Of a stretch of 64,000 nt of DNA, positions 18,801-31,217 are shown one piece after another; position 1 is the stretch's first letter, and each line of letters begins with the position of its first letter. Position numbers and translations under genes: made by a program. The notes beneath the pieces were generated by a model that was not told the DNA's origin, ran no database searches, and worked only from the letters and a program-made list of their open reading frames with translations. The DNA comes from Blattamonas nauphoetae (lineage: Eukaryota; Preaxostyla; Oxymonadida). Location: contig JARBJD010000311.1 of NCBI GenBank assembly GCA_033064195.1, positions 1 through 64,000 of the forward strand. Reading direction: 5' to 3'.

Positions 18801-19691
18801 ATCCATTCCTCCAATCGCTGTTCCACACAGATGGTTCGTGCTCGACCAAACTGTACAACCCACAATCCCTTCCCCCATTCCTTCCACACCATTTCCCAAT
18901 CTGCTCGTTGTGTTCCAAATCCTGCTTCCAAATAAACGAGTCCACACCTCACACTTCTTCCGTCCCAGCCTGTCTTTCTTCTCATCCTCAGATCGACCAA
19001 AAAGCGGTCCACTGCCAACGATCAAACAAACATTCTGTACTTCCATTCCACTCCCCGACACCCAAATTTCTCCCGTCTCTCCCCACCCATCCCTCTCCCT
19101 CTCCAACCACTCTTTCTCCTCCCTTTCCATCCGTAACACGCACGTCAGTGGTAGAAGAGTTCCACAGCTACTCGATTCGTGGACACTATCAATCAGATAT
19201 ACCGTACTCCCCACTCCACAATTTCCACCAACTATCACAAATGGTGACCGTTCCGCGTTCGACAAGATCCTGCTCCCAACAATCCCCACATACGATGACC
19301 ACAATCTTCCAACACACGTCCCGATCGAACCGCTGTCAAAAATCAGATTCCACAACGATGCAGTGGAATTTGAGAAGGTAAACATTGTGGTAATGCCTTT
19401 TCCTGCTTCATGTCCATTCTTCCCTTCAACATTCACTCCTTGTTTTGAAGAGTCGTTTCTTCCTTCCATATGCATGATCCTTGTTTTGTTTCCCCGAAGA
19501 TCCAGTGTACATGATTCTACGAAATAGGCTGCAATCTGATATCTTCCGCTCCGAACATGTATTTCCGTCTTAAGTGAGTCTTCTTTGTTCGAAATGTTCA
19601 CTTTCGCATCATCAAGTAGAACACGCAATGAATGCAATGGTTCTTCTTGACTCATCACCAGTCGGCATATCAGCAGTAGAAATTGTATCAT
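15898..19691 (-). pseudogene. Beta-helix surface protein gene with one frameshift
   Basis: The gene starts at the ATG 19691 with a signal peptide (MIQFLLLICRLVMS). About 700 codons of beta-helix follow, with GGAIYTG, GGGVCLR, GGSVFFA and GGAFFCG rungs and a run of short Ig-like strands. Near 17,650 the frame must shift: one frame ends in EEFRRE, while the protein pattern continues in the other as EGTTLEVSFRDDEF. A further 580 codons include CGDSSNPCSSLL, the Cys-Pro-Cys motif that opens the second helix in this family. No C-terminal membrane anchor remains; the frame ends about 90 bp from the minisatellite. It is either a young pseudogene or carries one assembly error. Confidence 0.7.
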
Positions 19692-19845
19692 TCTGGTCTA
19701 TTTCAGACAAATGGAATTTGATCTGACCCTTTGTTTGCACTTTTTCCGCTGGTGATGAGATTTTGACCCAAAAGCGGGGATGAATCTTCTTTTCACATGT
19801 CAGTCTCTTTTTTGAACTCCCTCATCAATTCTATCCCATTATAGT

Positions 19846-19871
19846 TGTGTGTGTGTGTGTGTGTGTGTGTG
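19846..19871. repeat. (TG)13 microsatellite
   Basis: Thirteen uninterrupted TG units lie in the 0.4-kb gap between two same-strand beta-helix genes. The rest of that gap (19,692-20,107) shows no gene. Confidence 0.97.
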
Positions 19872-20107
19872 GTTTGAATCATAACAGTTGCTTAAACTTG
19901 GATACTCTGGGTATACCATGAGAATTAAACAGAACAAAGAACTGTACTCCGGGAAGAAAAAGAGTGCATAAATGTCGATTGGCTTTCATGCGAACACGTC
20001 GTCGATATGTGAATAGTTAGGCTGTGCGTACGGAGTTCCGAAATACACTGGCGTCGCTTGAGTTGGTGGAGGTGGATAGTCAGCCTGTCGGTGTGGGCGA
20101 TAGTGTT

Positions 20108-23100
20108 CTACCTTTTCATGCAGACACACCACGTCTGGTGGATGAGCAGATGGTTGTACAGTTGGGAATTGTGGATATTCGCTGACATATCCAATCGTGT
20201 ATCGACTTTGCGATTGTGGATGATTCTCTTGTGTGTCTTGAGGTTCGTTTTCGATGTGTCCTGACTTTCTTCTTTTGGTTGGTCGATATCAACTCGCTTG
20301 GCTTGAGATCGACAGTATCTCAGGGCCAAAATGAAAAGAACCAAGCACAGAGACGACACAACGATGACAGGAACCAGCCAGATCCACATCACAGTCTTCG
20401 GATCACGGGGAGCAGACGAGGCGACAGGTGTCCTGAAAGTAGAGACCGAAACATCGATCGACTGATTCTGACCCAGCGAGACTGCAGCGGACACAGTGTA
20501 TCGTCGACCAGGAAGGAAAGAATCGGCCCCCTCTTCACTGATCGGAACAGCCCGACTTTCAAGTTCGGTTGCTGAGACAGAAGAGAATGTGAACGTCCTT
20601 CTGTGCGTCTTGCTTTTGTCGTCAACTGTCGAAAAGGTGATCGAGTACTTCGGACAGACAAGATTCTTGCCAAACAGTTGAACACGCAGAGATCCGTTGC
20701 TGTCATCGGTGGATATCGACGAGAGCACAGCACGTGGCAGTGGAGCGGTTTTGATTGGGACTTCAATCAAGAGCCCGTCATTCACCACAATCGCATGTTG
20801 GTCATCCTCTGTCGACTTCAGTGTGTACGTCCTTCCCAATCCGACGTGGGTTGGCGTTTCTTTCTCAGCGACTGCGAACGACACTGAGCAGCGAGTCGAA
20901 TTGATCGCCTCGATGGATCTCATCGATTTCCACTCCTTCAGTCCGTCTGACAGACTCAATCTTCCCGAATATGACAACAGTTCTCGTCCTGTCTACTGTA
21001 GTGTCAATATCATCTGCTCTGTATTAAAGTCTTGTTCCAGGCATTCCTCAATCCGGGTTGGTTCGGGAGGGGTCACGAACGACCCCCAGTCGACATTGAC
21101 TGTTTGTCTGTCGTTGTTCGGCGTCCCTTCGAGCACTTCGTATGTTCTTCCGTACAGCAGATCTGCGCCTGAGAGCGGGTAGAGCGTCGCTGTCCAATCT
21201 TCCAACTCCATGTGCGATTTCGGAGCGAGTGTGACTGTCGTTTCGTGATAAGGCTCGAGGGAGTCTGTTGTGTGGATTGTCAGAGTGTACGCTTCATAAA
21301 TGAACCCTTTCCCGCCAAATCGGAGAACAATACTGTCTGTCTGGTTGCTCTGCGAGACAGTCTACAACACTGCTGGAGATTCGACGCGAAATTAGACGGC
21401 GTTCTCGTTTGGGAAGAAGTATGTCCCGACTTCGATCGAGACGAGTGTGTACGTTTCGCCAAACCGAAACACAGACGACTTGTCGAACGAGATCGATTCT
21501 GTGAATTTGAGGTTCGTTCCAACTGTGCTTTTCACTGTGTGTTTGGTTTTGGTGTTGTTCGAGTCTTTGATAATGACGAGAAAAGTGTTGAAGTTCAGAT
21601 CGTGTCCAAACAGAGTGACTTCCACTTTGTCTTCTGCGACGAGTGTTGTTGTTGCGTGGACGATGTTCGTCGGACACTTCCATCCGAGCATCGACACGGA
21701 ATAGATCTGAAATGTCTCGTTGTTGGCGATGGTGGGGAGTCGTGTTGTGAAGACGAGGCTGCCTCGCGTGGAAGGGACTCCGTTGTCACCAAAAGGAACA
21801 CGAACAAGGCGAGAGCCGTCCGAATGGAGAAGATGCACAAACATCACACATTGCAGAGCATGAGCGGTATCAATCCTGAGTCCCATACACTCAGCATCGT
21901 CCACAACCTGCGGTTCGAACTCCACGCGTGTCATCCGTGTTGTTTTGGAGATTTGGGGGATCCAGTGTGAGGTTGTGGTGTAGTACCAATCTGAGATCAC
22001 ATTCGGTGACCCTGATGTTGACTCTGACCCCTGGGAAGTTGGCTTTGCCGATCTTCTGATTTGTCCAGACATCGATTGCCACGTCCCGAGACCCTTGGAA
22101 CGCTCCCGTGTACCAACACCCGCGGAAGGCTGTGTTTTTGCAGCAGAGGCTCCAGAGCTCGTTCATGCTGATGGCGCCTCCATTCTGACCCGTCACACAT
22201 CGCTCAAACACACAATTTGTGATATTCACGCCACAGCGATTAAAGAAACAGCCTCCACCGCGTCCGGTTGCGTGGCTGGATCGGAAGATGGACGAGGTGA
22301 TGGTGCACCCGTGCTTCATGGACACTGCGAGACTGCCTCCAGCTGCATTCGCTCCGCAGCTGGCATTGCATTCCAAGAACGACGAGTCAGTCATTACGAA
22401 GTCAGAGATCCAGTCTGTGTCTGCAAAATGCCGAACTGCCCCTCCGCCCCACTTGTTTGTGCTGATGCAGCGGTAGAAGTGACAGCCATTGATCGAGAAC
22501 AGCGACTTGCAGTTGAAGATGTAAATTGCAGCACCGTTGGACGTGCTATTCATGTGGGAGAACGTGCAGCGGGTGAACATGATCGGGAAAGTGTTGGGAT
22601 TCTCAATTCGGTCGCCCTGTGTGAATGCTTGGTCGGTTGGGGCGTCATCAGAAGTGGTCTCGGTTGAACAGTGTGAGAAGGAGGAATTTACGCAAATGAA
22701 ATGGCCGGGGGAGTTGGGATTCAGCATTGCGGTGCCATCTTGGTGGTTTGTGCAATGGGAGACGACACAGCCGATGATTTGTTGGCCATTTGTATTTCGG
22801 CTGGTCGTGTGGCCGGATGGATTTCCGGGGCTGCTCATATTCACCAAATGACTTGAAATCAGCAGTGTGTCAAAGATGCAGGAAGATGGTTGAGGGAGTC
22901 GTGTGTCCAAGTCCGGCGAGAAGTCGAACGAGAACAGCGGTCCGGTTCCCAACACCAGCGACATGTCTCGCAACAAAAGTGATGTTCCACGAACAAACAG
23001 TGCGGGTGAATCACGGAAAGCTGGACGTATGGCCAATCCAACAAATGGTTGGAGAACTGATGTCAACGAAACATGAGAGCAGTGCGAGAGACCAATCGAT

Positions 23101-23606
23101 GATCCTTCGCCAGTCATGTCCCCACAGACAACAATTGGTGAACAGTCTATATTTGATATGATCGTGCTATCTGATATATCAAGTTCAGAGGACGAGACAG
23201 ATCAGATCGAACATTTCAATTCTGACGAGCCCAGTGTCAACAATTGTAACGATAATGAACTGTTAACCAAGCTAAGTATCCATGAGAATCCTCCATTTCT
23301 GATGATTCTGTGTCTTCTAGGGGAGTGTTCCAGCCATCAATTTAATGATGTCTCCGCGTCAATCTCTTCGTTGAATTGGTTCCAATAAACCAATATAATG
23401 CTGATGTGATGTTCACGTGATTCCCACCGAAGTGTCCGTTTGCGAATATTAACGTCTTTATTCCAGTTTGTTGGGTGTTGAGGTGATTTCCTTTTCCAGT
23501 TTTCAGAAATACGCCAAAATCGTGAATTTCTGGTGAGAATTCAACAAATGGCCTCGCAAAGAGAGGAAGAAGACACAATACGATCAGTGATAAATGGAGT
23601 TTTCAT
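20108..23606 (-). pseudogene. Beta-helix surface protein pseudogene with several breaks
   Basis: This is a decayed paralogue of the preceding gene. The 5' end shows a signal peptide (LSLIVLCLLPLFARPF) one frame away from its ATG at 23606, as if one A were gained in AAAA. An in-frame TGA lies near 23,205. The 408-codon beta-helix part shares GTGPLFSF and IIGCVVSHCTNHQDGTAM with its neighbour. Frame changes occur near 22,015 and near 21,380, and an in-frame TAG lies at about 20,993. The last part keeps two Ig-like modules, a membrane helix (WIWLVPVIVVSSLCLVLFIL) and a basic tail. Its start lies only 47 bp from the divergent start of copy A. Confidence 0.75.
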
Positions 23607-23653
23607 CTAGGTAATGTCAATGAATGATATCAATCTGTGGGTTTATCGAAGCA

Positions 23654-25916
23654 ATGCTTCCAACTCAAGCACAATCATCCTTCATAAACACAGGTGGTAC
23701 TGGCCACACCCCTGATGGACTGGTTTGGATCTTCATAATAACCCTTCAATCGTCCCACGGACTTTCTTCTTGATCTCCATTCTCTTTCATTTTTGTCTCC
23801 TTTCAATGACTTTCACTTTCTTCTCAATGGTCATGATTCATCTTTCCATTATTGTCTTTCAGGTGGAGGAATTCAGGAGATGTGAAAGTGAGTTCAAGAA
23901 TGGCGATGAAACTGTCCAACACAAAATCGCACTTTCTGTGTTCACAACGATTTCATCAGGTGTGTCTGATTTTCGATTGTCATTTTTGGATTTGTTTTTG
24001 GACTTTTTCTGTCCATCTATATCCAAATTATTCCCTTCTTTGTGATATCTCAGAACCAACTCAAATGAAAGAACGAAGCTCGATTGGGATTCGGAGTGGA
24101 TTGTTGGAGAGATTTTCGGAACGACTTTCTTCGGAATGTCCATCCGCTCTTTCTGTGTGCCTCTCTTCTTCTCTCCATATGATAATATTTCTGATTCTCT
24201 TTTGGATTCTCTTTTGATTGATTCTGTGATGGATTGTGTGTGCTCAGGGAGTTCTGTCGAGTGTGATTTTCGTGATGGTGACATCGGTGTCGGAAGGACG
24301 ACCTCGACTTCGGAGTGACTTGATTCCTTCTCTGCTTGCGCTCTCCTCCGTTTGTTCCTCTCTTTCTTCACTTTTCATCTCTTTCTCCTGTTCTTTGTTG
24401 TTCGCATTGTTGTTGTTTGATTGATCAGCATGATGACAGTTCGTTGTTGACACCAGCCACTCACTCGCTTGGGTTTGATCTATTCTCTCTCCTTCATCAT
24501 CCTTTCCTCTTCTCTCTCTTCATTCTCTCTTCAACTGTGTTAATCTTTTTCTTTTATTTTATTGTGATTTGTGTTTGGAGTCTTCTGTGTGGAGGAAGTC
24601 TATCGAGTGTGGAAGTGGAGGGAGTGTTGAGTTCGGGAATTGTTGAGAGACTTTGCACTCGAATTGAAAGTGGAAGTGAAGATGAAAGTGAAAGTGAAAG
24701 TGGGTCCGTGGATGTTGTGGCGACACTTGTTGTTTTGGACCAATTGTGCAGTGGCCTTCGCTCTTACATTGACAACGAACAACATACGAAATCAACAGCC
24801 AAGAAGAATGAAGAATGGAAGGAAGATTCGTTCTCGCTGACTCGTCGTTGTGGGTTCGCACTTGCTCGAATTGAGAAGGCAGTTCTGATGCTGGAGAATC
24901 GAGTTGGAGGACAGATGGATTGCGACACGAAGACACGAACGATGCAAGAAAAGATTGGAGGAATGATTGTTCGTCATTTCCGATCGTCGATCCAGTCATG
25001 TGAGAAAGAGATTGGAGCGATTGGGATTGACTTGGCAGCTGTTCGAAGAGAGATGGATGCAGAAAGAGAGAAGGAGAAAAGAGAGATGGAGAAGCGTGAG
25101 AAGGAAAGAGAGATGGCAGCAAGGAAAGCAGAAGAGGAGAGACAGAGAGAGTTCTCGAGAAAGATGAGAGAGATGGAATCAGAAAGGGAGAAGGAGAAAA
25201 GAGAGATGGAGGAGATGAAGAGGATGAACGAAAAATGGATTGAAGATGGACGCCGGAAGGAGGAAGAGAGTAAGAGAGAAGAGGAAAGGAAGAGAGATGC
25301 AGAAAGGAAGAGAGAAGAGGAAAGGAAGAGAAAGGAAGAAGAAGAACGACGAAGGAATGTGAAGAAAGGAGCAGCAGCAATCGAAGTGTTCCAACAAGAC
25401 AGGTTCACTCTCGCTGGAAATATGTTCACCAAAACAGGAAGTGGCAATTTCCATCTTCTCTCACATTCATTCGGAGCTGTTGTCGTCCGAATCACTTTCA
25501 TCATTCGAGCCATCAAATCTGAGTTTGATTTTGGAGTGATCTCGACAGATCTGACCGAGCAAGCAAAGACTGCACAGAAATGGTTCATGGATATGAAAGG
25601 AGGAGCTGGATGGAATTTTCATTCTAACTATCGTTATTCGAGACAGAACGGCAGTTATTCCCACAAAGGATCAGCATGCAAGGCAGGAGGAGTTGGACAG
25701 CGAGTGGTGATGGAGGCAGATGGACGAGTAGGAAAGCGAACATTGAAGCTGTCGCAAGATGGAGAGACACAGCCAGTCTTCTTCTCCAACATTCCTGTTC
25801 CCTTCCGATTTGTTGTTCTTCCATGGGATGAAGAGAATTCAGTTGAGATTGTGTCAACTGAAGTGCTTCGAGAGCCATCGATTGTTGGAGGGGGTTTGGG
25901 AGTGAAGATGAACTAA
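23654..25916 (+). CDS. Copy A: six-exon coiled-coil protein with SPRY-like C-terminal domain
   Basis: My model is exons 23654-23722, 23863-23959, 24054-24154, 24248-24349, 24429-24472 and 24581-25916 (582 residues). All donors fit GT-[TG]TG-type sites and all phases match. Residues 1-140 form a polar, partly helical head (MEEF-type CESE motif, IGIRSGLLERFSERL). A helical middle follows (LVVLDQLCSGL, GFALARIEKAVL), then a long Glu/Arg/Lys coiled coil. The last 170 residues form a compact beta domain with VGQRVVMEADGR and FFSNIPVPFRF, which resembles the SPRY/B30.2 pattern. Function is unknown; a binding or scaffold role is inferred. The gene is head-to-head with the beta-helix pseudogene. Confidence 0.75.
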
Positions 25917-27204
25917 TCCGAGCTCTTCTCTCTTCACACTCGCTTTCACTTCACTCTTCTTCATTCTCTTCCCCTTTTTTCGAATCACCAGACAATCAGT
26001 GAAGCCTTGTCTCTCAACCGAAAACGCGTTTTTCGAAGCAGCCTCATCATTCATTTCCTCCTCGCTTCCCATCGCTCGCTCTCCCTCATTCTGTTCCACC
26101 AATCTGTCACCTTATTCTGTTCAGACAGACGGAACCGACCTCTAACTCTCATCACTCGGACGATGATTCTGTCGCACTCTCTGTATCGCTCATTTTCGGG
26201 ATTTGTTGGGCTGATCGAGTGCGAACGGAGTGGTTTCGGACTCTGCTTTGGGACGAGAAACGGGATAAAACTGGATGTCGAATTGACGATCGCTGGACTG
26301 AGGGCTAAACGAACACAATCCATATCAGACACTTGAAATGAAGAACAGAAAGGAAAGAGAGTCATTAAAACAGAATTCAACACAACTCCCCATCTCCCCA
26401 CTTTCTTAATGAGTCGGGGGAGGAGATTGTACATTTTGTATCTTGTATTCTCGAATCGTGTGCGACTGACAGTGGATCGATGATATCTTCGTTTCTGAGC
26501 AACAATAAGAAAGAAAAGTGATGTGATGAAGAAAGAATGATGCATGATACCAAAGTCTTCACAGATAATAGTGACAAATAAGCAGATTCGCTCGTTCGAA
26601 ACAAACAAAGTTGAGTCGATGTGATTTGCCTTCGATCTGAACCTTCCCAACAGCTGGAATAGCTGCAGTTGGTGATTATCAAGTCCGTATCTTCCGTCTC
26701 TGATAGTTAGGCTTGCATAAACGCTATCAGACGAGACAGCTTTGAGGAAGACGAGGGAGAGGTTGGATCTGCGTGTATTCTAAAGAACAATGAGAAGGCG
26801 GCAGAGAAAGAGAGAAATAAGCGTCTCAAATGCATGAAGAAGGTAGAGAAGAATATAGTGAGACTATTGAGCTCCAAATATTCATCAAGATGGTGAACAA
26901 GATGTTCATTGCACAAACAATAGAAATGAGGCTACCAAACGGTTTCAGGAAGATTCTCTGGACATGTAGTTTTGCCAAGTTTCGACTTTTAGGGAAATAG
27001 CTCACAATTAAAAGTTAGATAGAGATCTGACCCTTTGAAGTTTTTTGAACTGACACTGACCGACACTTTTGGCCGGTCAGACAAGCCTAGTTGATCCACT
27101 ACATCGTCTCGCATCGTATCGGTTGAACACCAACCTTGAAGGCATATCGCCAATCAGAGACTGATGATCTCAACACAAAAAAGGAGATGGCCTAGATCAT
27201 TAAA
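25917..27204. other. 1.3-kb gap, mostly without clear genes
   Basis: Apart from a possible spliced minus-strand gene at 26406-26779, nothing is firm. A hairpin with 7-bp arms (CTGACCG / CGGTCAG) occurs near 27,060. Confidence 0.5.
26406..26779 (-). CDS. Possible small spliced gene, unrecognised
   Basis: Two blocks with plausible splice sites read in one phase: 26551-26779, after a T-rich acceptor (TTCTTTAG), and 26406-26494, after GTTGCTCAG, ending in TAA. The intron donor is GTATCA. A first exon near 26,910 (MCNEHL with a GTTCAC donor) is possible. The predicted protein shows no domain that I know. This is a weak call based on splice signals and open frames. Confidence 0.25.
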
Positions 27205-28140
27205 ATGTCACAAAAGACTTGTTTACCAACACTCTTCCCATTTGAAGTCGCTCTTCGTCCTGTTCCGTTCAAACAACCTTTGATGGCCTTGCTCTCCTCC
27301 TGCTCGGAAGCCCTTAGGACAGAAATTAGCTTTCACACAGCCTCAATCAGTCTTTATGAGCTCTACCCAGCACTCGTCAATGTGATGTATCATAATCCCG
27401 CATTCCGTGCGGTTTGTCTGCCGAAATGCATTGAGATCCTGGATAGCTTGAGAGTAAAACTTGATGACAAAAGAATTCACACTTCCACTGTCTTGACCCA
27501 ACTGTATCCGTCGCCATACGGAAATCTGGATCCTCTCCTGGACTCTTTGACACTTCTCATGCAACTCAGCACACCATCGCAGATGCATACCATTCTTCGG
27601 TTCTTCATCAGCCTTGGTGGGGTTGAATTGAAAACGCCTTATCAATGGACATCCCACAAGTGGTTTATCCCATTCTTCCTGAGAATCGTCGACTTTGGTC
27701 TCCATCATGCGTGTGAAAACGACCAGGCCAGGATTGTGGATGAAATCAAGTTTTGTCTGTCTCTGGACTACGACACGCCAACGAAAGAACCAATCAAAGC
27801 CAACCTCGCACATTCAATCGTGTCGTACAGCGAAGACCATCGGGATCTCTTCCTCTCGCTCCGACGAACGATTTCCCAACCTGACATGTCCTCATTGAAA
27901 CGGAGCATGTTCCGACTGACCGAACAATTTCAAAATGCATGCGAGGTGCTCCGCATCTCATCGACACTCTTTTCGGTTGAGGCTGACTCTCTCTTCCTGA
28001 CTCTCGGCATGCTTGATTCTAATGATGATTTCAGACAGGAAATTCACAGTTATTTGTTTCGGAAAAGCCGGCAGAACAAAATAACCAAACGTGCTCTGCG
28101 ATCGTCAGGATGGGAGGATGTGTTGGAACTGGATTTCTAA
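27205..28140 (+). CDS. ARM/HEAT-like all-helical protein, 311 residues
   Basis: This intronless frame has a clear ATG and a TAA stop. The protein is almost entirely helical, with paired Leu-rich helices (LYELYPALVNVMYHN, LDSLTLLMQLST, LFLTLGMLDSNDDF) typical of ARM/HEAT-type solenoids. The end (RALRSSGWEDVLE) resembles SVRSEGLEDAIE and RTGLRDYIE near the ends of the two other ARM-like genes at 56,204 and 37,537, which suggests one family. Such solenoids usually bind proteins. The specific role is unknown. Confidence 0.65.
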   Translation: MSQKTCLPTLFPFEVALRPVPFKQPLMALLSSCSEALRTEISFHTASISLYELYPALVNVMYHNPAFRAVCLPKCIEILDSLRVKLDDKRIHTSTVLTQLYPSPYGNLDPLLDSLTLLMQLSTPSQMHTILRFFISLGGVELKTPYQWTSHKWFIPFFLRIVDFGLHHACENDQARIVDEIKFCLSLDYDTPTKEPIKANLAHSIVSYSEDHRDLFLSLRRTISQPDMSSLKRSMFRLTEQFQNACEVLRISSTLFSVEADSLFLTLGMLDSNDDFRQEIHSYLFRKSRQNKITKRALRSSGWEDVLELDF

Positions 28141-29074
28141 TCCAAACCTTACGCTTTCTCTCTCCAGCGCCTCGAGTAACGCAGAAAGTTCTATTCAAAC
28201 GTCTGTTCACTTGGGATGAATATCTAAGCATTGGGGAGAGATTGAAAGTCGACACTGATCTCTCAAATGTCGATTGGGTTTTAAGCCTGTTTGTTCTGTT
28301 ATATTTCACAAATCGCTGATGTTAAACTCTTCCAAAAGAAAAAAAACTGTGAGATTCGAGATTGAGAATGGATAACTCGAGTCAAATCAAGGAAGCACTG
28401 TGATTGCTCCATTTTGCAGGAAGGATTGAACGGATCCCTCAAACGCGGTTCCATGGCAGAATCCGACAGAATAGATCACTCCTGGTGTCCATGTTCCGGA
28501 TATCCTTCATTCGACCAAGTGTCTCCAATGGTACCCCACTCCTTCGAATTTGATCAGTTGTGACACTTAAGAAATCGTTATGGGCCTTCATTTTGTACAT
28601 GGGCAAAAATTTGACAATTTAGACAGCAGTTTCTTTTTCACAAAAACCGGAGAAATTTTTCATTCATGAAATCGAGTGAAGTGAGTGAAGAAATGTTTAC
28701 AAGGCTTTTTCAATCCAAGAATTGGCTCAGATTCTCTTGGGAGCTGCTGTTTTCTGGCATTGGTTTTTGTCTCTTTCTTTGAGAGGTTCTACATTGTGTA
28801 GAAGTGAGATATGTCTCATGAATCATTTTAGTCAGGATTTATCTAGCTATGGTCAATTTTGGAGGCCAAATGGACGACACCATGGAAGATAGAGGATAGA
28901 TTTCTTTTTTCACAACCCATTCCCAACACCTCCATCCTCAAGATCATATCTATAGAAAAGTGGTTCAATGAGTCGAAAAATGTGATGAAAGACAATTGAG
29001 ACAGATTAAACCTCCGATTTAAGCATCTTAGATTGATCAAACCAAAGTGTCTAATTTGTCAAATTTTTGCCCAC
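28141..29074. other. 0.9-kb gap without clear genes
   Basis: The stretch is AT-rich in its second half. Near 28,400-28,560 the composition looks like old coding sequence, but no frame stays open. I see no firm feature. Confidence 0.5.
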
Positions 29075-30615
29075 ATGTCTATCTCATCATCTCGACCACA
29101 AAAAATCAAGCTCACAGCCTTTGGACCAACTGGTGATGGAAAATCACAGTTCCTCTCGATGCTATACGGGCAGGAAGTCTTCGCAATTGGACACACTGGT
29201 GAATCGCGCACCATCCGCTCAAGCCGTGTGGACTGCGTGATAAACAACCAACATCTGCGGTTAATTGACCAACCAGGGATTTCCACCCTCGGTCAAATGG
29301 AACAAGGACACCTCGACACCATGCACCTCTCACTCAAGAGAGAGGGCTCGATAAACGCGATTTGTTTGTGCATCCGGGCCAGCAGAAACCGGGTTGATTT
29401 CGCCATACAGACAACCCTTCGCTATCTCCGCAATATGTTCGCAAAACCTGATATTTACCAGCATTTATGTCTGATCATCACCCACACTGATACTGAGGTT
29501 ACATGGCTCAGGGAATTTGGAACTTTTCTTGAAACTTGTTGATACTCAGTTTGTTATTGGATTGATTAATGTGCTCTTTCCACCATCACATTCTATTACG
29601 GGACTGAGTCATGTCATCCACAAACTACAGCTCAATATCGTTGTCAGCACGCTCTGCAAAATTCCATCTCATTGAAACGATCCTTTTTGTCGGGTTGACA
29701 GTCGAACGCAGATTCCAACGCGAGATCAACATCTGATGGCCAGTCCTTCTCACGGAAGATTCTCTACATTTCGATGACTATTATGGTCGAGTTGTGACAT
29801 GACACGAATCGAAGCTGGAAGAAAGGTTCGTAATTTTTCTTGTCTTCTTGCAGGAAAGTTCCAAATTCCCTGAATTGTGTAACCTCAGTAAACAACTAAA
29901 GAAAACACAGTTTCTGAACAGGATGCTCCCGATCATGAATAAAGAAATCGACGAACTTTTCGAAAATCAAAGAAGTGATCATGGCGATCTCCCAATCTTT
30001 GTCTTTGATACATCGATCAACCCAAACAGCACCACGAAAGCGGAAAAGGAACGATTTCTGGCTCATGTTGCGACGTTGAGTGCAATTTCCACATCCGACA
30101 TCAATCGTTTCGATGCAAGATACAAACTGGTGACAGAGGAGATCATCGAAGAAACAAGGCCAGGCACACCTCGTCGCCACATGATCACCATTGTTCGCAA
30201 TGGCATTCAAGAGGATCCCGAAAGCGAAGAAATGATGCCCGTGACCATCCATCAAAAGAAGAAGCAGCTCAAACAAGAATGTTGGGAGGAAGATAAAAAC
30301 GGTGATCCAGTCACTTCGTTTCGGATGTTGGGGCCAGTTGACGAGCCTTGGGAGACCGTCGACGACAACCACATTCGAGTCTTCAAAAAGGAATTCTCGA
30401 CGAAAACCAATTTCCTTGGAGGGATTCTCCAGAGGCAGAAGAGTTTCGACAGGAATGGCAAATGCATTGAGACGTCAGACTGGACACAGATCAAAAACAA
30501 CACAGAAAGTGTTGGAGGGGTCATCGGGAACATCTTGACAGGGATTGGTGTCGCAGTCGCTGCCGTGTTACATTTTCGTGATGGAGGACGCGCAAGTTCA
30601 GCTAGTTTGGAGTGA
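29075..30615 (+). pseudogene. AIG1/GIMAP-like GTPase, probably broken in the middle
   Basis: The ATG at 29075 opens a GTPase fold: P-loop GPTGDGKSQ near residue 17, switch threonines after GHTGESRT, DQPG as G3, an AIG1-type box (NRVDFAIQTTLRYLRNMF), and THTD as G4. This part stops at 29542. A second part (29854-30615), after a good acceptor (TCTTCTTGCAG), carries the expected downstream region (LPIFVFDTSINPN), a charged helical part and a Gly-rich hydrophobic tail (GGVIGNILTGIGVAVAAVLHF) that may anchor it to membranes. Between 29,543 and 29,820 no frame stays open and I find no intron that joins the parts, so decay is likelier than splicing. Confidence 0.6.
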
Positions 30616-31217
30616 CACACCAACGTAAAACGCGTTCTTATTTGTTTTATCGTGCCAATATTTTCATAAATTGAATATGTGAAGAAGAGGAAGAATGCAT
30701 TTAAAGGAGAATTTTCTTATATTTCGAAAAACGCAACCAATCGTTGAAAACAATGAACCAAGGATGAGAACACCAATGATGACTCATCCACCTCCTTCTT
30801 TATTATAGTCCAGTATTCTCCTCAAATCACCACGAATAAACTGCATACAAAACAGGATGAACAAAGAAATGACAAGAATTCTTATTGTTAGTTTTGGCGA
30901 ATATGGACGAGACTCCGCTGTTGGAGGAAGCTGACACGAGAAGAGGAGAAGTGTGGAGCTGAACGGAAAATGAAAGAAAGGGAAAGGAAGAACAGCGTGG
31001 CGAGTCGCATCTTCAAAGTCCACCGAGAGGGCGATGGATGAAGGGTGATGGATGTTCCTGTTGGGTGTTTGTGTTGTCTGCATCGGATGTGGTGAACGAG
31101 ACAGAGGAGAGAGGAACAGAGTCCATCACTCTGGCGAAGAGAGAGGAGAAGGATGGTGTTGGTGGGTGGACAATTTGTGAGAAGCGAGATCAACACAACG
31201 CGCGCAGCGTCCAACCA
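30616..31217. other. 0.6-kb gap downstream of the GTPase and the kelch gene
   Basis: This is the convergent interval between two 3' ends. A minus-strand frame (30784-31083) includes a hydrophobic stretch (IRILVISLFILFCMQFI), but nothing supports it as a gene. It could be a decayed extra exon of the kelch gene. Confidence 0.4.

Noticed and set aside
20108-21211. An in-frame TAG that might mean a reassigned stop codon (TAR as Gln, known in some oxymonads)
   Set aside because: TAA ends many clean genes here, TAG ends the Kazal gene, and this locus has several other breaks, so ordinary pseudogene decay explains it.
24559-25588. Long antisense Ser/Leu-rich frames over copies A, B and C
   Set aside because: They mirror the Glu/Arg-rich coiled-coil codons and have no independent start or splice signals.
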